Positions 1 to 6,584 of a DNA stretch of 8,767 nucleotides are shown one piece after another (position 1 is the stretch's first letter; every line of letters starts with the position of its first letter). The notes beneath the pieces were generated by a model, which worked only from the letters and a program-made list of their open reading frames with translations, made no database searches and was not told the DNA's origin. Source of the stretch: Actinomycetota bacterium (GTDB taxonomy: Bacteria; Actinomycetota; Acidimicrobiia; IMCC26256; JACDBD01); contig JACDBD010000193.1 in the NCBI GenBank assembly GCA_013695115.1, forward strand, positions 1 to 8,767. The letters run 5' to 3'. A program made the position numbers and the translations under genes.

Positions 1-643
1 AGAACACGTCGTTGGTGCGCTCGTCGCCCATCGTCCAGATCGGGTTGATGGTGATGCCGGGATCGTCGAGCGGCACGAGGAAAAGGGTGATGCCCTGGTG
101 CTTGTTGTCGGGATCGGTGCGGGCGCCTACCCAGTACCACTCGGCGAAGTGCGCCGAGGTGGTCCAGGTCTTCTGGCCGTTGAGCCGCCACCCCTCGCCG
201 TCGCGAACCGCCCGCAGCTTCATCGACGCCGCGTCGGAGCCCGCTTCAGGCTCGGAGTACCCGATCGCGAACTCGACCTCGTTGCGCAGGATCTTGGGCA
301 GGAACTCGCGCTTGAGCTTCTCGTTGCCGTGGCGGATGAGCGTCTTGCCGATGATGCCGACGCCCTTGCCGATCTGCGGTCCGCCCCGGCCCGCCAACGC
401 TTCGTTGAGCAGGTACTCGTAGACCCCGTCGCCGTCCTTGCCCCCGAGCTCGGTCGGCCAGGTGATCCCGAGCCACCCCTGCTCGCCGAGCTGGCTCATG
501 AACTTGCGCCGCGGCGGCGTGTCGACGATCTGGGCCATGTTCTCGCGGGTGGGGTCGAAGACGTCGGGGTCGTCGTGCTCGTCCAGGAACGCGTCGACCT
601 CGGCGCGGAAGGTGACCTGGTCGGGGGCGAAGTCGAAGTCCAC
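1..643 (-). CDS. Acyl-CoA dehydrogenase, N-terminal 214 residues (3' end beyond window)
   Basis: This is a FAD-dependent acyl-CoA dehydrogenase, which introduces a trans-2 double bond into an acyl-CoA and passes electrons to ETF. The visible part has the helical N-terminal domain and most of the middle beta domain. Recognisable motifs are the flavin/substrate signature YSEPEAGSD (residues 129-137) and QKTWTT around Trp160, both standard in the family. Full-length members are about 380-400 residues, so the C-terminal four-helix domain and the catalytic Glu/Asp lie outside the window and the substrate cannot be inferred. The GTG start at 641-643 is preceded by GGAGG (648-652 on the opposite strand) with a 5-base gap, which fixes the start. 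It is the third gene of a minus-strand run, 34 bases after the peroxidase stop. A double palindrome fills that gap, so it may have its own regulation. Confidence 0.93.
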   Translation of the reverse strand, partial: MDFDFAPDQVTFRAEVDAFLDEHDDPDVFDPTRENMAQIVDTPPRRKFMSQLGEQGWLGITWPTELGGKDGDGVYEYLLNEALAGRGGPQIGKGVGIIGKTLIRHGNEKLKREFLPKILRNEVEFAIGYSEPEAGSDAASMKLRAVRDGEGWRLNGQKTWTTSAHFAEWYWVGARTDPDNKHQGITLFLVPLDDPGITINPIWTMGDERTNDVF

Positions 644-651
644 TCGGTCCT

Positions 652-678
652 CCGTCAGTATCTGACGGGGCGTCAGAT
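652..678. promoter_or_regulatory. Operator-like double palindrome upstream of acyl-CoA dehydrogenase
   Basis: Two perfect palindromes share a central half-site: CCGTCAG-TAT-CTGACGG (652-668) and ATCTGACG-GGG-CGTCAGAT (660-678). Both have 3-base spacers, giving three CTGACG-type half-sites in alternating orientation. The element lies directly upstream of the GGAGG ribosome binding site of the acyl-CoA dehydrogenase and touches the TAA stop of the peroxidase gene. Arm length and symmetry suit a TetR-like repressor dimer, a common control for acyl-CoA dehydrogenase genes in actinobacteria. The binding protein is not in the window. The regulator assignment is inference. Confidence 0.6.
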
Positions 679-1664
679 TAGTGCCGCGCGACCCCGGAGC
701 GCCGCAGCACCGACGCCGCGTACGCGTCGGAGCGGAAGCGCACGATCGGGTCGTCCGACAGCTCGATGCCGTCGGTGACCCGGGTGGGGTCGAAGACCAG
801 TACGTCGTCGCCCTGCTCGCGGTCGTCGGCGAGCCCGGTGACCTCGAGGCGGCCGAGCTCGACCCGGCGGCGTTCGTCGGGCCAGACCACGGTCGGGTCG
901 TCGGTCGGGTCACCGTCCTCGGCGATCTGCACCGAGAGGGTGAACGCGGCCGGGGCGCGGCCGAGCCGGTCGGCGAGGTCCCTCTGCAGGTAGTCGGGGC
1001 CGCGTTCCTTCGCCTCCTCCTCGGTCAGGCTGGCCTCGCCCTCCTCGGGCTCGAAGCGGTAACGCACATAGCGGCTGGTGCCATCACCGTCGACGAAGCG
1101 GTAGGCGTGCAGCGCGTTGTAGGCGCAGCGCAGGTAGCTCTCGGGCGGCGTCGCCGTCAGCACCGCGCCGGCGGCGGTGAGCGCCTCGGGGTGGTCACCG
1201 ATGAACTTGCCGATCGCGTCGGGGTCGGGCTCCCCCGTCTCGGGGTCGGGCCGGCGGGCCCGGGTGAACTCGAGGAAACCCTCGACGGTGTTGACGAAGA
1301 ACGCCGGGAGCGTGATGCCCACGACGTCGGTGGTCGAGTCGTCGGGCAGGTAGAACTTCGTGGCTATGCCTCGGCCCTCGCGGGGCTCGTAGTCAGGCGC
1401 GCTGGGGTTGCCGCTCCCGTTCGAGAACCGCACGTGCGCCCGGACGTCGCCGCCGGCGAAGTGCGCCGCCCGGCTCAGCAGCGCGGCCTCGGGTGTCGCC
1501 GTGAACGTGGCGGCGCACAACGTGCCCTTGGCGTGTACCGCCCGGTGGCCCGGGTGACGGCCCGCGATCGCCTCGATGGCCTCGATCGCCTGGTCGGCGA
1601 GATCGTCCGTCGCTATGGGGCGAGCGTATCGGTCAGCCAGGCGAGCGTCAGGGCCGCCGACCAC
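678..1664 (-). CDS. Catalase-related heme peroxidase (mini-catalase type)
   Basis: This is a small catalase-fold heme protein of about 310-328 residues, expected to be a cytosolic heme peroxidase acting on hydrogen or organic peroxides. Numbering from the GTG at 1664, the distal His is His44 in RAVHAKGT. The barrel motif RFSNGSG is at 79-85. The proximal Tyr ligand is Tyr315 in RSDAY (R-x-x-x-Y, 311-315). DVVGITLPAFF (113-123) aligns with the DLVGNNTPVFF region of true catalases but lacks the distal Asn, so peroxidase rather than strong catalase activity is likely. The first 450 or so residues of a full catalase are trimmed, as is usual in this subfamily. The start is uncertain. The GTG used here overlaps the GH63 gene by 52 bases and has no clear ribosome site. 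Homology-like sequence begins nearer the ATA codon at about 1616. Translation probably depends on the upstream gene. Confidence 0.85.
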   Translation of the reverse strand: MVGGPDARLADRYARPIATDDLADQAIEAIEAIAGRHPGHRAVHAKGTLCAATFTATPEAALLSRAAHFAGGDVRAHVRFSNGSGNPSAPDYEPREGRGIATKFYLPDDSTTDVVGITLPAFFVNTVEGFLEFTRARRPDPETGEPDPDAIGKFIGDHPEALTAAGAVLTATPPESYLRCAYNALHAYRFVDGDGTSRYVRYRFEPEEGEASLTEEEAKERGPDYLQRDLADRLGRAPAAFTLSVQIAEDGDPTDDPTVVWPDERRRVELGRLEVTGLADDREQGDDVLVFDPTRVTDGIELSDDPIVRFRSDAYAASVLRRSGVARH

Positions 1665-2905
1665 GAGAACCCGTCGCCGCCGATGCCCTGGCCCGTCACG
1701 GGGTCGTAGTACTCGCGGAAGCCCTGAGCTTCCACGCGGTCGCGCGTCATCGCGCGGAGGTCGTCGGCCCGCCCGGGTTCGCCCACCGCCATGAGCCCGT
1801 CGGCCACCAGCCAGTTGACGAGCACCCAGACCGGCCCCCGCCAGTAGCGCCGGCGGTCGAACTCGGGCGCTTCGGGATCGCACGTCGGGACCGCGAACTC
1901 CGTGTGCTCGTGCCAGCCGTCGAGTCGCTCGACAAGGCGCCGAGCCTGCGCCGACGTGGCCGCGCCGGCCCAGAGCGCGAGCAGGCCCCCGACGGTCAAC
2001 GGTCCCAGCGATTGGCCGGCGTGCACGTCGAACGGACGGAACCACCCGGCGTCGTCGTCCCAGAGCCGGCCGATGCCGACGCGGGCACGGTCGGCGATGC
2101 GCTCGAGGGGGAGCGGGTCGGCGCCGATCGCGGGCGCCGCCTCGGCCAGGTCGGCGGCCGCCCGGCCGGCAATGGCGGTGAACGCCACGTCCTCCACCGC
2201 GAACGGGCTGTCCTCCGGTTGGTGCTCGGTGCCCCAGCCGCGGTCACGCAGCTGTTCGACGATGGCGAGGTAGCGGCGGTACTCGCGGTCGGTGGGTCGC
2301 TGGCGCTTGGCGACCTGGGCGATGTCGCGGCGGCGGAGGTCGGTGGACGACGGTGGCACCGCGGCCAGCGGCGCGTCGTAGCACGGCGCGTTGTCCATCC
2401 CCGACTCCCAGGGGTGCACGACGATGTACGCGCCGTGCGGGCCGGTCCGGGTGCGGTCGATCCACGCCAGCCACGCGACCAGCTCGGGCCAGAACCCGGC
2501 GAGCCGGCGCCGTGCGCGGTCGCGATCGGGGTCGTCGTGGAAGAGCCGGGCCGCGGCCGACGCCGGCAGCGGTGGTTGGGTGATGCCGGTCGCGTCCGGT
2601 GTCCGGCCGGTGCGCCAGACGTCGGGCCCGGGGAAGTAGCCGTCGCCGTCGGCCCAGAACACGATGTGGGGCACGAGGCCGGACGGCCACTGGGCCGAGA
2701 GCAACCCATCGAGCTCGTCCCAGGCATGGTCCCACTGACCCGCGGCCGCCCATCCGAGGGCGATCGGGCCGGTGTCCCAGCACCACTGGTACGGATACAG
2801 GCCCGCCGCCGGGACCGTGTAGGCCCCCCGGTGGTTGGCCTCGAGCACCGCGAGCGCGCGCTGCTCCAGCGAGTCGTCGTCGAGCTTCTCCGCCGGTACC
2901 CCCAC
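1613..2905 (-). CDS. GH63-family glycoside hydrolase, glucosylglycerate/mannosylglycerate hydrolase-like
   Basis: This is a 430-residue single-domain (alpha/alpha)6-barrel hydrolase. It resembles bacterial GH63 enzymes that cleave glucosylglycerate (mycobacteria) or mannosylglycerate (Thermus, Rubrobacter), releasing the hexose and glycerate in the cytosol. No signal peptide is present. Family-like motifs in order are YPYQWCWDTGP with Asp44, WPSGLVPHIVF (73-83), HPWESGMDNAP with Glu167 and Asp171, the RRYWRGPVW segment, and GFREYYDP with Glu398 near the C-terminus. An Asp near 43-44, an Asp in the WESGMDN region and a late Glu are the acidic residues implicated in this family. The GTG start at 2903-2905 is preceded in frame by TAG, so no longer start exists. 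The ribosome site is weak. It is first in a minus-strand run with the peroxidase, whose start it overlaps. The exact substrate is not decidable from sequence alone. Confidence 0.85.
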   Translation of the reverse strand: MGVPAEKLDDDSLEQRALAVLEANHRGAYTVPAAGLYPYQWCWDTGPIALGWAAAGQWDHAWDELDGLLSAQWPSGLVPHIVFWADGDGYFPGPDVWRTGRTPDATGITQPPLPASAAARLFHDDPDRDRARRRLAGFWPELVAWLAWIDRTRTGPHGAYIVVHPWESGMDNAPCYDAPLAAVPPSSTDLRRRDIAQVAKRQRPTDREYRRYLAIVEQLRDRGWGTEHQPEDSPFAVEDVAFTAIAGRAAADLAEAAPAIGADPLPLERIADRARVGIGRLWDDDAGWFRPFDVHAGQSLGPLTVGGLLALWAGAATSAQARRLVERLDGWHEHTEFAVPTCDPEAPEFDRRRYWRGPVWVLVNWLVADGLMAVGEPGRADDLRAMTRDRVEAQGFREYYDPVTGQGIGGDGFSWSAALTLAWLTDTLAP

Positions 2906-2999
2906 CTACGCCCACGGTACGACGGCCACCGTCGGGGGTTGGTGTCATTCCGATCGAGGTCGCTTCGGAGGCGACGTTCACCCGCGGGTAACCTGGATC
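2906..2999. other. Divergent intergenic region between GH63 gene and tRNA-fMet
   Basis: This 94-base region must hold the promoter of the GH63 gene (minus) and that of the tRNA (plus). I see two small inverted repeats: GTCGC/GCGAC at 2959-2963 and 2971-2975, and the perfect palindrome ACCCGCGGGT at 2980-2989. No convincing -35/-10 pair stands out for either direction. The palindrome is only 10 bases from the tRNA 5' end, so it would lie in the tRNA leader. Confidence 0.4.
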
Positions 3000-3076
<77 letters not shown>

Positions 3077-3090
3077 ACGAAAGCGCAGGT

Positions 3091-3124
3091 CGCAAGGGGT
3101 CCCGGCTAAGCGGGACCCCTTGCG
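3091..3124 (+). terminator. Intrinsic terminator hairpin after tRNA-fMet
   Basis: A perfect 14-bp stem with left arm CGCAAGGGGTCCCG (3091-3104), a 6-base loop GCTAAG and right arm 3111-3124. It lies 14 bases past the tRNA CCA end. Only a short T run (GTTTCC) follows, as is common for terminators in high-GC actinobacteria. It would end the tRNA transcript. Because the stem is symmetrical it could also act on minus-strand transcription from the right. Confidence 0.85.
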
Positions 3125-3445
3125 GCACGTTTCCAAGTGGGCCCGATGTCAACGTTCTGTCAACACTTCTCGGCGGAGCTGTCCTGATGGGGCGCGTAGT
3201 GAGCCTTGAACGGGCGCGCATCGAGCGGCTCTCCGACGAGATCGCTGCGCAGCTGCGCTCACCGCTACGAGGTCGTAGTCGTCGTTCTGCTGGTGGAGTC
3301 TCACGAGCCGCTCCTTGCTACCGAGCGGGCGGTGATCGGGTGGAAGAGGCGCCGGGATCTCCTTGTCCATCGCCTAACCGATCCCCCGTGCTGCTCGACC
3401 GCCTGGTTCGGCCGCCCGGTATGCATCCATGCAAACGCCGAGAGG
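3125..3445. other. About 320 bases without a convincing gene
   Basis: No reading frame here has a recognisable product. Near the left end are two direct copies of TGTCAAC (3147-3153 and 3158-3164) spaced 11 bases start to start. A plus frame from ATG 3187 begins plausibly (MGRVVSLERARIERLSDEI) but turns to low-quality sequence after about 25 codons. A different plus frame then reads HRYEVVVVVLLVESHEPLL from about 3262. This could be a decayed or frameshifted small gene, or chance. A small palindrome TGCAT-CC-ATGCA (3422-3433) lies just past the end of the MarR gene. Confidence 0.4.
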
Positions 3446-3908
3446 TCAGTCCCACCACCCGAAAGCCCAGTCCGCTTCGCCGACCTCGCCGGCGGCGAGA
3501 CGGAAGGCCTCCATGCAACGGAGCAGTTCCTCCTGCTCCTCGCCGGACAGCTTGCGGATGATCTTCTGGAGCTCGTGGCGCCGCGCCTTCGTGATGGCCT
3601 GGGTGATCCGCAACCCCTCACGCGATGGTGTGAGCGAGACGCCGCCCTCCACGCGCTCGCGCTCGAGCAGTCCCTTCGCGACGAGGCGATCGCACATCCG
3701 TGTGGCCGTGGAAGGGTTGACGTCGAGCGCCTCTGCGAGGGAGACGAGGTTCATCGGGCCGCGCTGGGCGACCGTCAAGGGCGCGGCACTGCGCGAGCGT
3801 GATGTCGGCTCTCGAACGATCGAGGGAGCGGGCGGCGATGCCGACCAGCACGCGAGAGCCGGCGGTGACCGCGTCGAGGATGTCATCAACTCGCGGTTCG
3901 TCGGTCAC
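3446..3908 (-). pseudogene. MarR-family transcriptional regulator, frameshifted
   Basis: This is a winged-helix MarR-type regulator, normally a dimer of about 145-155 residues that represses a neighbouring promoter. The N-terminal part reads from GTG 3906-3908 as TDEPRVDDILDAV and continues through DITLAQCRAL. The reading then must change frame near 3776-3779 to continue as TVAQRGPMNLVSLAEALDVN, through the helix-turn-helix (about 3660-3740) and the C-terminal dimerisation helix to TGA at 3446-3448. The spacing between RAL and AQRGP suggests two bases lost (or one gained). Starting at ATG 3889 in the second frame would avoid the shift but gives an N-terminus unlike any MarR protein. The wing (ERERVEGGVSLTPS) is also a few residues shorter than usual. 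It is divergent from the GH15 gene, its likely target. It is either a true pseudogene or a sequencing error. Confidence 0.75.
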
Positions 3909-3921
3909 GCCGGGCCCGTAC

Positions 3922-3939
3922 CCGACGGGAATTCGTCGG
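3922..3939. promoter_or_regulatory. Inverted repeat upstream of the MarR gene
   Basis: A perfect CCGACG-GGAATT-CGTCGG palindrome with 6-base spacer, 14 bases upstream of the GTG start of the MarR-type gene. It lies where an autoregulatory operator or the start region of its transcript would be expected. The function is inferred from position only. Confidence 0.35.
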
Positions 3940-3971
3940 AACCGGTTCAGGGACAGCTCCGCTGGGTAGCT

Positions 3972-3990
3972 CGTTTGCACATGGCAAACG
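3972..3990. promoter_or_regulatory. Candidate MarR operator in front of the GH15 gene
   Basis: A perfect palindrome CGTTTGC-ACATG-GCAAACG (7-base arms, 5-base spacer) lies between the MarR-type gene and the GH15 gene. It ends 13 bases before the GH15 ATG and just upstream of its GAAGG ribosome site (3993-3997). TTTGC/GCAAA half-sites and a length of 16-20 bases are typical of MarR operators. A protein bound here would block transcription or initiation of the GH15-SDR pair. The match to this particular regulator is inferred from adjacency. Confidence 0.6.
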
Positions 3991-4003
3991 GTGAAGGCAT
4001 GGG

Positions 4004-5788
4004 ATGAACCAGCGTGGCCGCCGCCCGGCGATTGAGGACTACGGGTTCCTCTCCGATTGTCAAGCACCGGCGCTGGTGTCGAAGGACGGCTCCGTCGACT
4101 GGTGGTGTCCGCCGCGAGTGGACGCGCCGCCGGTGTTCGGCAGGCTCCTCGATGACGCCGCCGGTCACTGGAGCCTGGCCGTCGACGGCACGACATCGGT
4201 TGAGCGGCGGTACCTACCGGACAGCCTCGTGATGGAGCGCACGCTCACCTGTCCCTCCGGCACCGTCGTGGTCAGGGAAGCGATCGCCTTCGAGCCGGGG
4301 GCCGAGGGCCACGAGGTGGGGCTGCGTTCGCCGCATGCACTCGTGCGGGAGGTCGAGGTCGTTCGAGGCGCCGCCATGCTGCGCAGTGAGTTCGCCCCCC
4401 GGTTCGAGTTCGGCCTCACCACACCGCACCTCTACGCAGACGGTCCCGCGTTCGTGGCTGAGACAGCCGTGGGCCGCCTGCGGCTCGACGCGACCGTCCC
4501 GCTCCAGGCGACAGACGCGATGGTCACTGCCGAGGTCGCCATGCAACAGGGGGAACGCGTGACGTTTTGCGCGACCTACGCCGACAAGGGGCGCCCCGTC
4601 GAAGCGGTCGACCTGAGGGATGCGGTGGAGCAGACGCGGCAAAGCTGGGCGTCGTGGGCCGAGCTGCATCCGGGCTACGACGGCGATCACGCCGAGGTAG
4701 CGCGGCGGAGTGCGCTCGTGCTGCAGGGCCTGACCTACCAGCCGACAGGAGCGGTGATGGCGGCCGCGACGACATCGCTGCCGGCGGCGTTCGGAGGCGA
4801 GTCCAACTGGGACTACCGCTACGCCTGGCTTCGCGACCTCAGCTTGACGGCAAAGGCATTGTGGATCGCCGCCTGCCCGGACGAGGCGGCTCGGTACCTG
4901 CGCTTCCTCGCGGATGCCTCTGGCCGCGCCACCGCAGGAGCCCGGGTTCAAATCATGTACTCGGTCGATGGCCGCCGTGACCTGACCGAACACACCCTCG
5001 GCCACCTGCGCGGGTACCGCGACAGCCAGCCGGTTCGAGTCGGCAATGCAGCCTGGGATCAGGACCAGCTCGACGTCATGGGTGAGGTTCTCGACCTCGC
5101 CTTCCGCTTCGCTGAGCAGCTCGCCCCGCTGGAGGACCGGACACGGGAGATGCTCTGCTGGCTCGCCGACGAAGCCGCCAGCACCTGGGAGTCGCCGGAC
5201 GCCGGCATGTGGGAAGCCCGGGACAGGCAGCGGCACTACCTCACGTCGAAGGTCATGTGCTGGGTCGCGCTCGATCGGGCCGTCAAGGTCGCGCCGATGC
5301 TCGGCGACGGTGCCGCCGTCGGCCACTGGGAGACGGTGCGAGACGAGATCCGTGCCGCGGTCCTCGACCAGGGCTGGAACGACGATGTCGGCGCGTTCAC
5401 CGGGGCGTTCGGATCGGATCGTCTCGATGCGTCCGTGCTCATCCTCCCGTTGGTCGACTTCCTCCCTGCGGACGACGAGCGCATGCTCGCCACGATCGAC
5501 GCCGTCCAACGCCAGCTGGTCCGTGACGGCCTCGTCTTCCGGTGGGACGGCGACACGAACGGGTTCGTCCTCTGCACCTACTGGCTCGTCGAGTGCCTCG
5601 CACTCACCGGGCGCATCGACGAAGCGCGGCTGCTGTTCGATCAGCTTACGGCGCGGTCGAACGATCTGGGACTGTTCGCCGAGCAGATCGAGCCCGACAG
5701 CGGTGCGCACGCCGGGAACTTCCCCCAGGCGTTCTCACACGTGGGGCTCATCAACGCAGCCTGGCGGCTCGCCACGATCGATGACTGA
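4004..5788 (+). CDS. GH15-family alpha-glucoside hydrolase (trehalase/glucoamylase-like)
   Basis: This 594-residue cytosolic GH15 enzyme is an inverting hydrolase that releases beta-glucose. Mycobacterial relatives of this architecture are trehalases, so trehalose is a likely but unproven substrate. The N-terminal beta-sandwich starts with IEDYGFLSDCQAPALVSKDG and GSVDWWCPPRVD. The (alpha/alpha)6 barrel carries NWDYRYAWLRD (268-278). The general acid is probably Glu404 in DAGMWE, within the WESPDAGMWEARDR segment. The general base is probably Glu560 in GLFAEQIEPDSG, followed by the conserved GNFPQAFSHVGLI. Length fits the family and no signal peptide is seen. ATG 4004 has GAAGG six bases upstream. 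An ATG at 3999 hits a stop at once. It is followed after 19 bases by the SDR gene, forming an operon. A palindrome at 3972-3990 is a likely operator. Confidence 0.92.
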   Translation: MNQRGRRPAIEDYGFLSDCQAPALVSKDGSVDWWCPPRVDAPPVFGRLLDDAAGHWSLAVDGTTSVERRYLPDSLVMERTLTCPSGTVVVREAIAFEPGAEGHEVGLRSPHALVREVEVVRGAAMLRSEFAPRFEFGLTTPHLYADGPAFVAETAVGRLRLDATVPLQATDAMVTAEVAMQQGERVTFCATYADKGRPVEAVDLRDAVEQTRQSWASWAELHPGYDGDHAEVARRSALVLQGLTYQPTGAVMAAATTSLPAAFGGESNWDYRYAWLRDLSLTAKALWIAACPDEAARYLRFLADASGRATAGARVQIMYSVDGRRDLTEHTLGHLRGYRDSQPVRVGNAAWDQDQLDVMGEVLDLAFRFAEQLAPLEDRTREMLCWLADEAASTWESPDAGMWEARDRQRHYLTSKVMCWVALDRAVKVAPMLGDGAAVGHWETVRDEIRAAVLDQGWNDDVGAFTGAFGSDRLDASVLILPLVDFLPADDERMLATIDAVQRQLVRDGLVFRWDGDTNGFVLCTYWLVECLALTGRIDEARLLFDQLTARSNDLGLFAEQIEPDSGAHAGNFPQAFSHVGLINAAWRLATIDD

Positions 5789-5807
5789 CACGACGAAGGA
5801 GCAGGAG

Positions 5808-6584
5808 ATGGACAAGCTCAAGGACAAGGTCGCGCTCATCACGGGATCCGACTCCGGGATCGGCCAAGCGACAGCGGTGGAGTTCGCGCGTCAGGGCGCC
5901 GACGTCGTCGTCAACTACCTGCACGACGCTGATGGAGCAGACGAGACGAAGCGCCGCATCGAAGGCGAGGGTCGGCGCGCGATGGTCGTGCAGGCAGACC
6001 ACGGGGATGAACGTCAGGTCGAGAAGATGTTCCGGGCCGGCCTCGAGGCGTTCGGGCACATCGACATCCTGATGAACAACGCGGGTGTCGACGCCTCGGG
6101 AACCAACGTCGCCGACCTCGAGATCGCCGACTTCGAGGCGACGATGCGAGCGAACGTCTTCGGGCCGCTCTTGTGCTGCAAGCACTTCATCAACCACCGG
6201 AAGGAAGCCGGTGGCGGAGGCCGCATCATCAATGTCACGTCGGTGCACCAGGAGCAACCGCGGGCTGGCGCAGCCGACTACGACTGCTCGAAAGGCGCGC
6301 TGCGGAACCTGACGAGAACCCTCGTGCTCGAAGTCTCTGAGCTCGGTATCACCGTCAACAACATGGCTCCGGGAATGGTCCTCACCCCGTTCAACCAGGA
6401 GGCGAAGGACAACCCGGACGTGTTGGAGGAGCAGGTGCAGAGCATCCCGCTCAAGCGCGCCGCGGAGCCCGAGGAGCTCGCACGCCTGGCGTTGTTCCTC
6501 GCATCAGACGACGCCGCCTACGTCTCCGGCGCCACTTACGTCATGGACGGGGGTCTCATGCAGATGTCCGGACAGGGAGCCTGA
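5808..6584 (+). CDS. Classical SDR oxidoreductase, glucose 1-dehydrogenase-like
   Basis: This 258-residue NAD(P)-dependent short-chain dehydrogenase has a complete classical motif set. The nucleotide-binding glycine motif is TGSDSGIG (12-19), NNAG is at 90-93, and the tetrad is Asn116, Ser145, Tyr158 and Lys162 (YDCSK). VNNMAPGMVLTPF and the C-terminal YVSGATYVMDGG are also typical. The closest style is that of glucose 1-dehydrogenases and related sugar or alcohol SDRs. After the second beta strand the sequence is VVVNYLHD, which does not settle NAD versus NADP. The start at ATG 5808 is preferred because AAGGAG lies six bases upstream. ATG 5781 is also in frame but overlaps the GH15 stop and lacks a ribosome site. 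It is the second gene of the GH15 operon, so it may oxidise the glucose released by that enzyme. Substrate is inference. Confidence 0.9.
   Translation: MDKLKDKVALITGSDSGIGQATAVEFARQGADVVVNYLHDADGADETKRRIEGEGRRAMVVQADHGDERQVEKMFRAGLEAFGHIDILMNNAGVDASGTNVADLEIADFEATMRANVFGPLLCCKHFINHRKEAGGGGRIINVTSVHQEQPRAGAADYDCSKGALRNLTRTLVLEVSELGITVNNMAPGMVLTPFNQEAKDNPDVLEEQVQSIPLKRAAEPEELARLALFLASDDAAYVSGATYVMDGGLMQMSGQGA

Noticed and set aside
1665..2045. Long in-frame 5' extension of the peroxidase reading frame (455 codons in total)
   Set aside because: It lies antiphase inside the GH63 gene and is Arg/Gly/Ala-rich with no catalase-like sequence. It is an open shadow frame of high-GC DNA.
4937..4955. 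GGTTCAAAT sequence inside the GH15 gene resembling a tRNA T-loop
   Set aside because: No acceptor or T-stem pairing surrounds it. It is coding sequence and not an att duplicate of the tRNA.
4214..5710. 498-codon open frame antisense to the GH15 gene
   Set aside because: The GH15 frame has all family motifs. The antisense frame has no recognisable domain and arises from GC-rich codon structure.
5781..5807. Earlier in-frame ATG for the SDR gene
   Set aside because: It overlaps the GH15 stop and lacks a ribosome site, while ATG 5808 has AAGGAG at ideal spacing and the usual SDR N-terminus.
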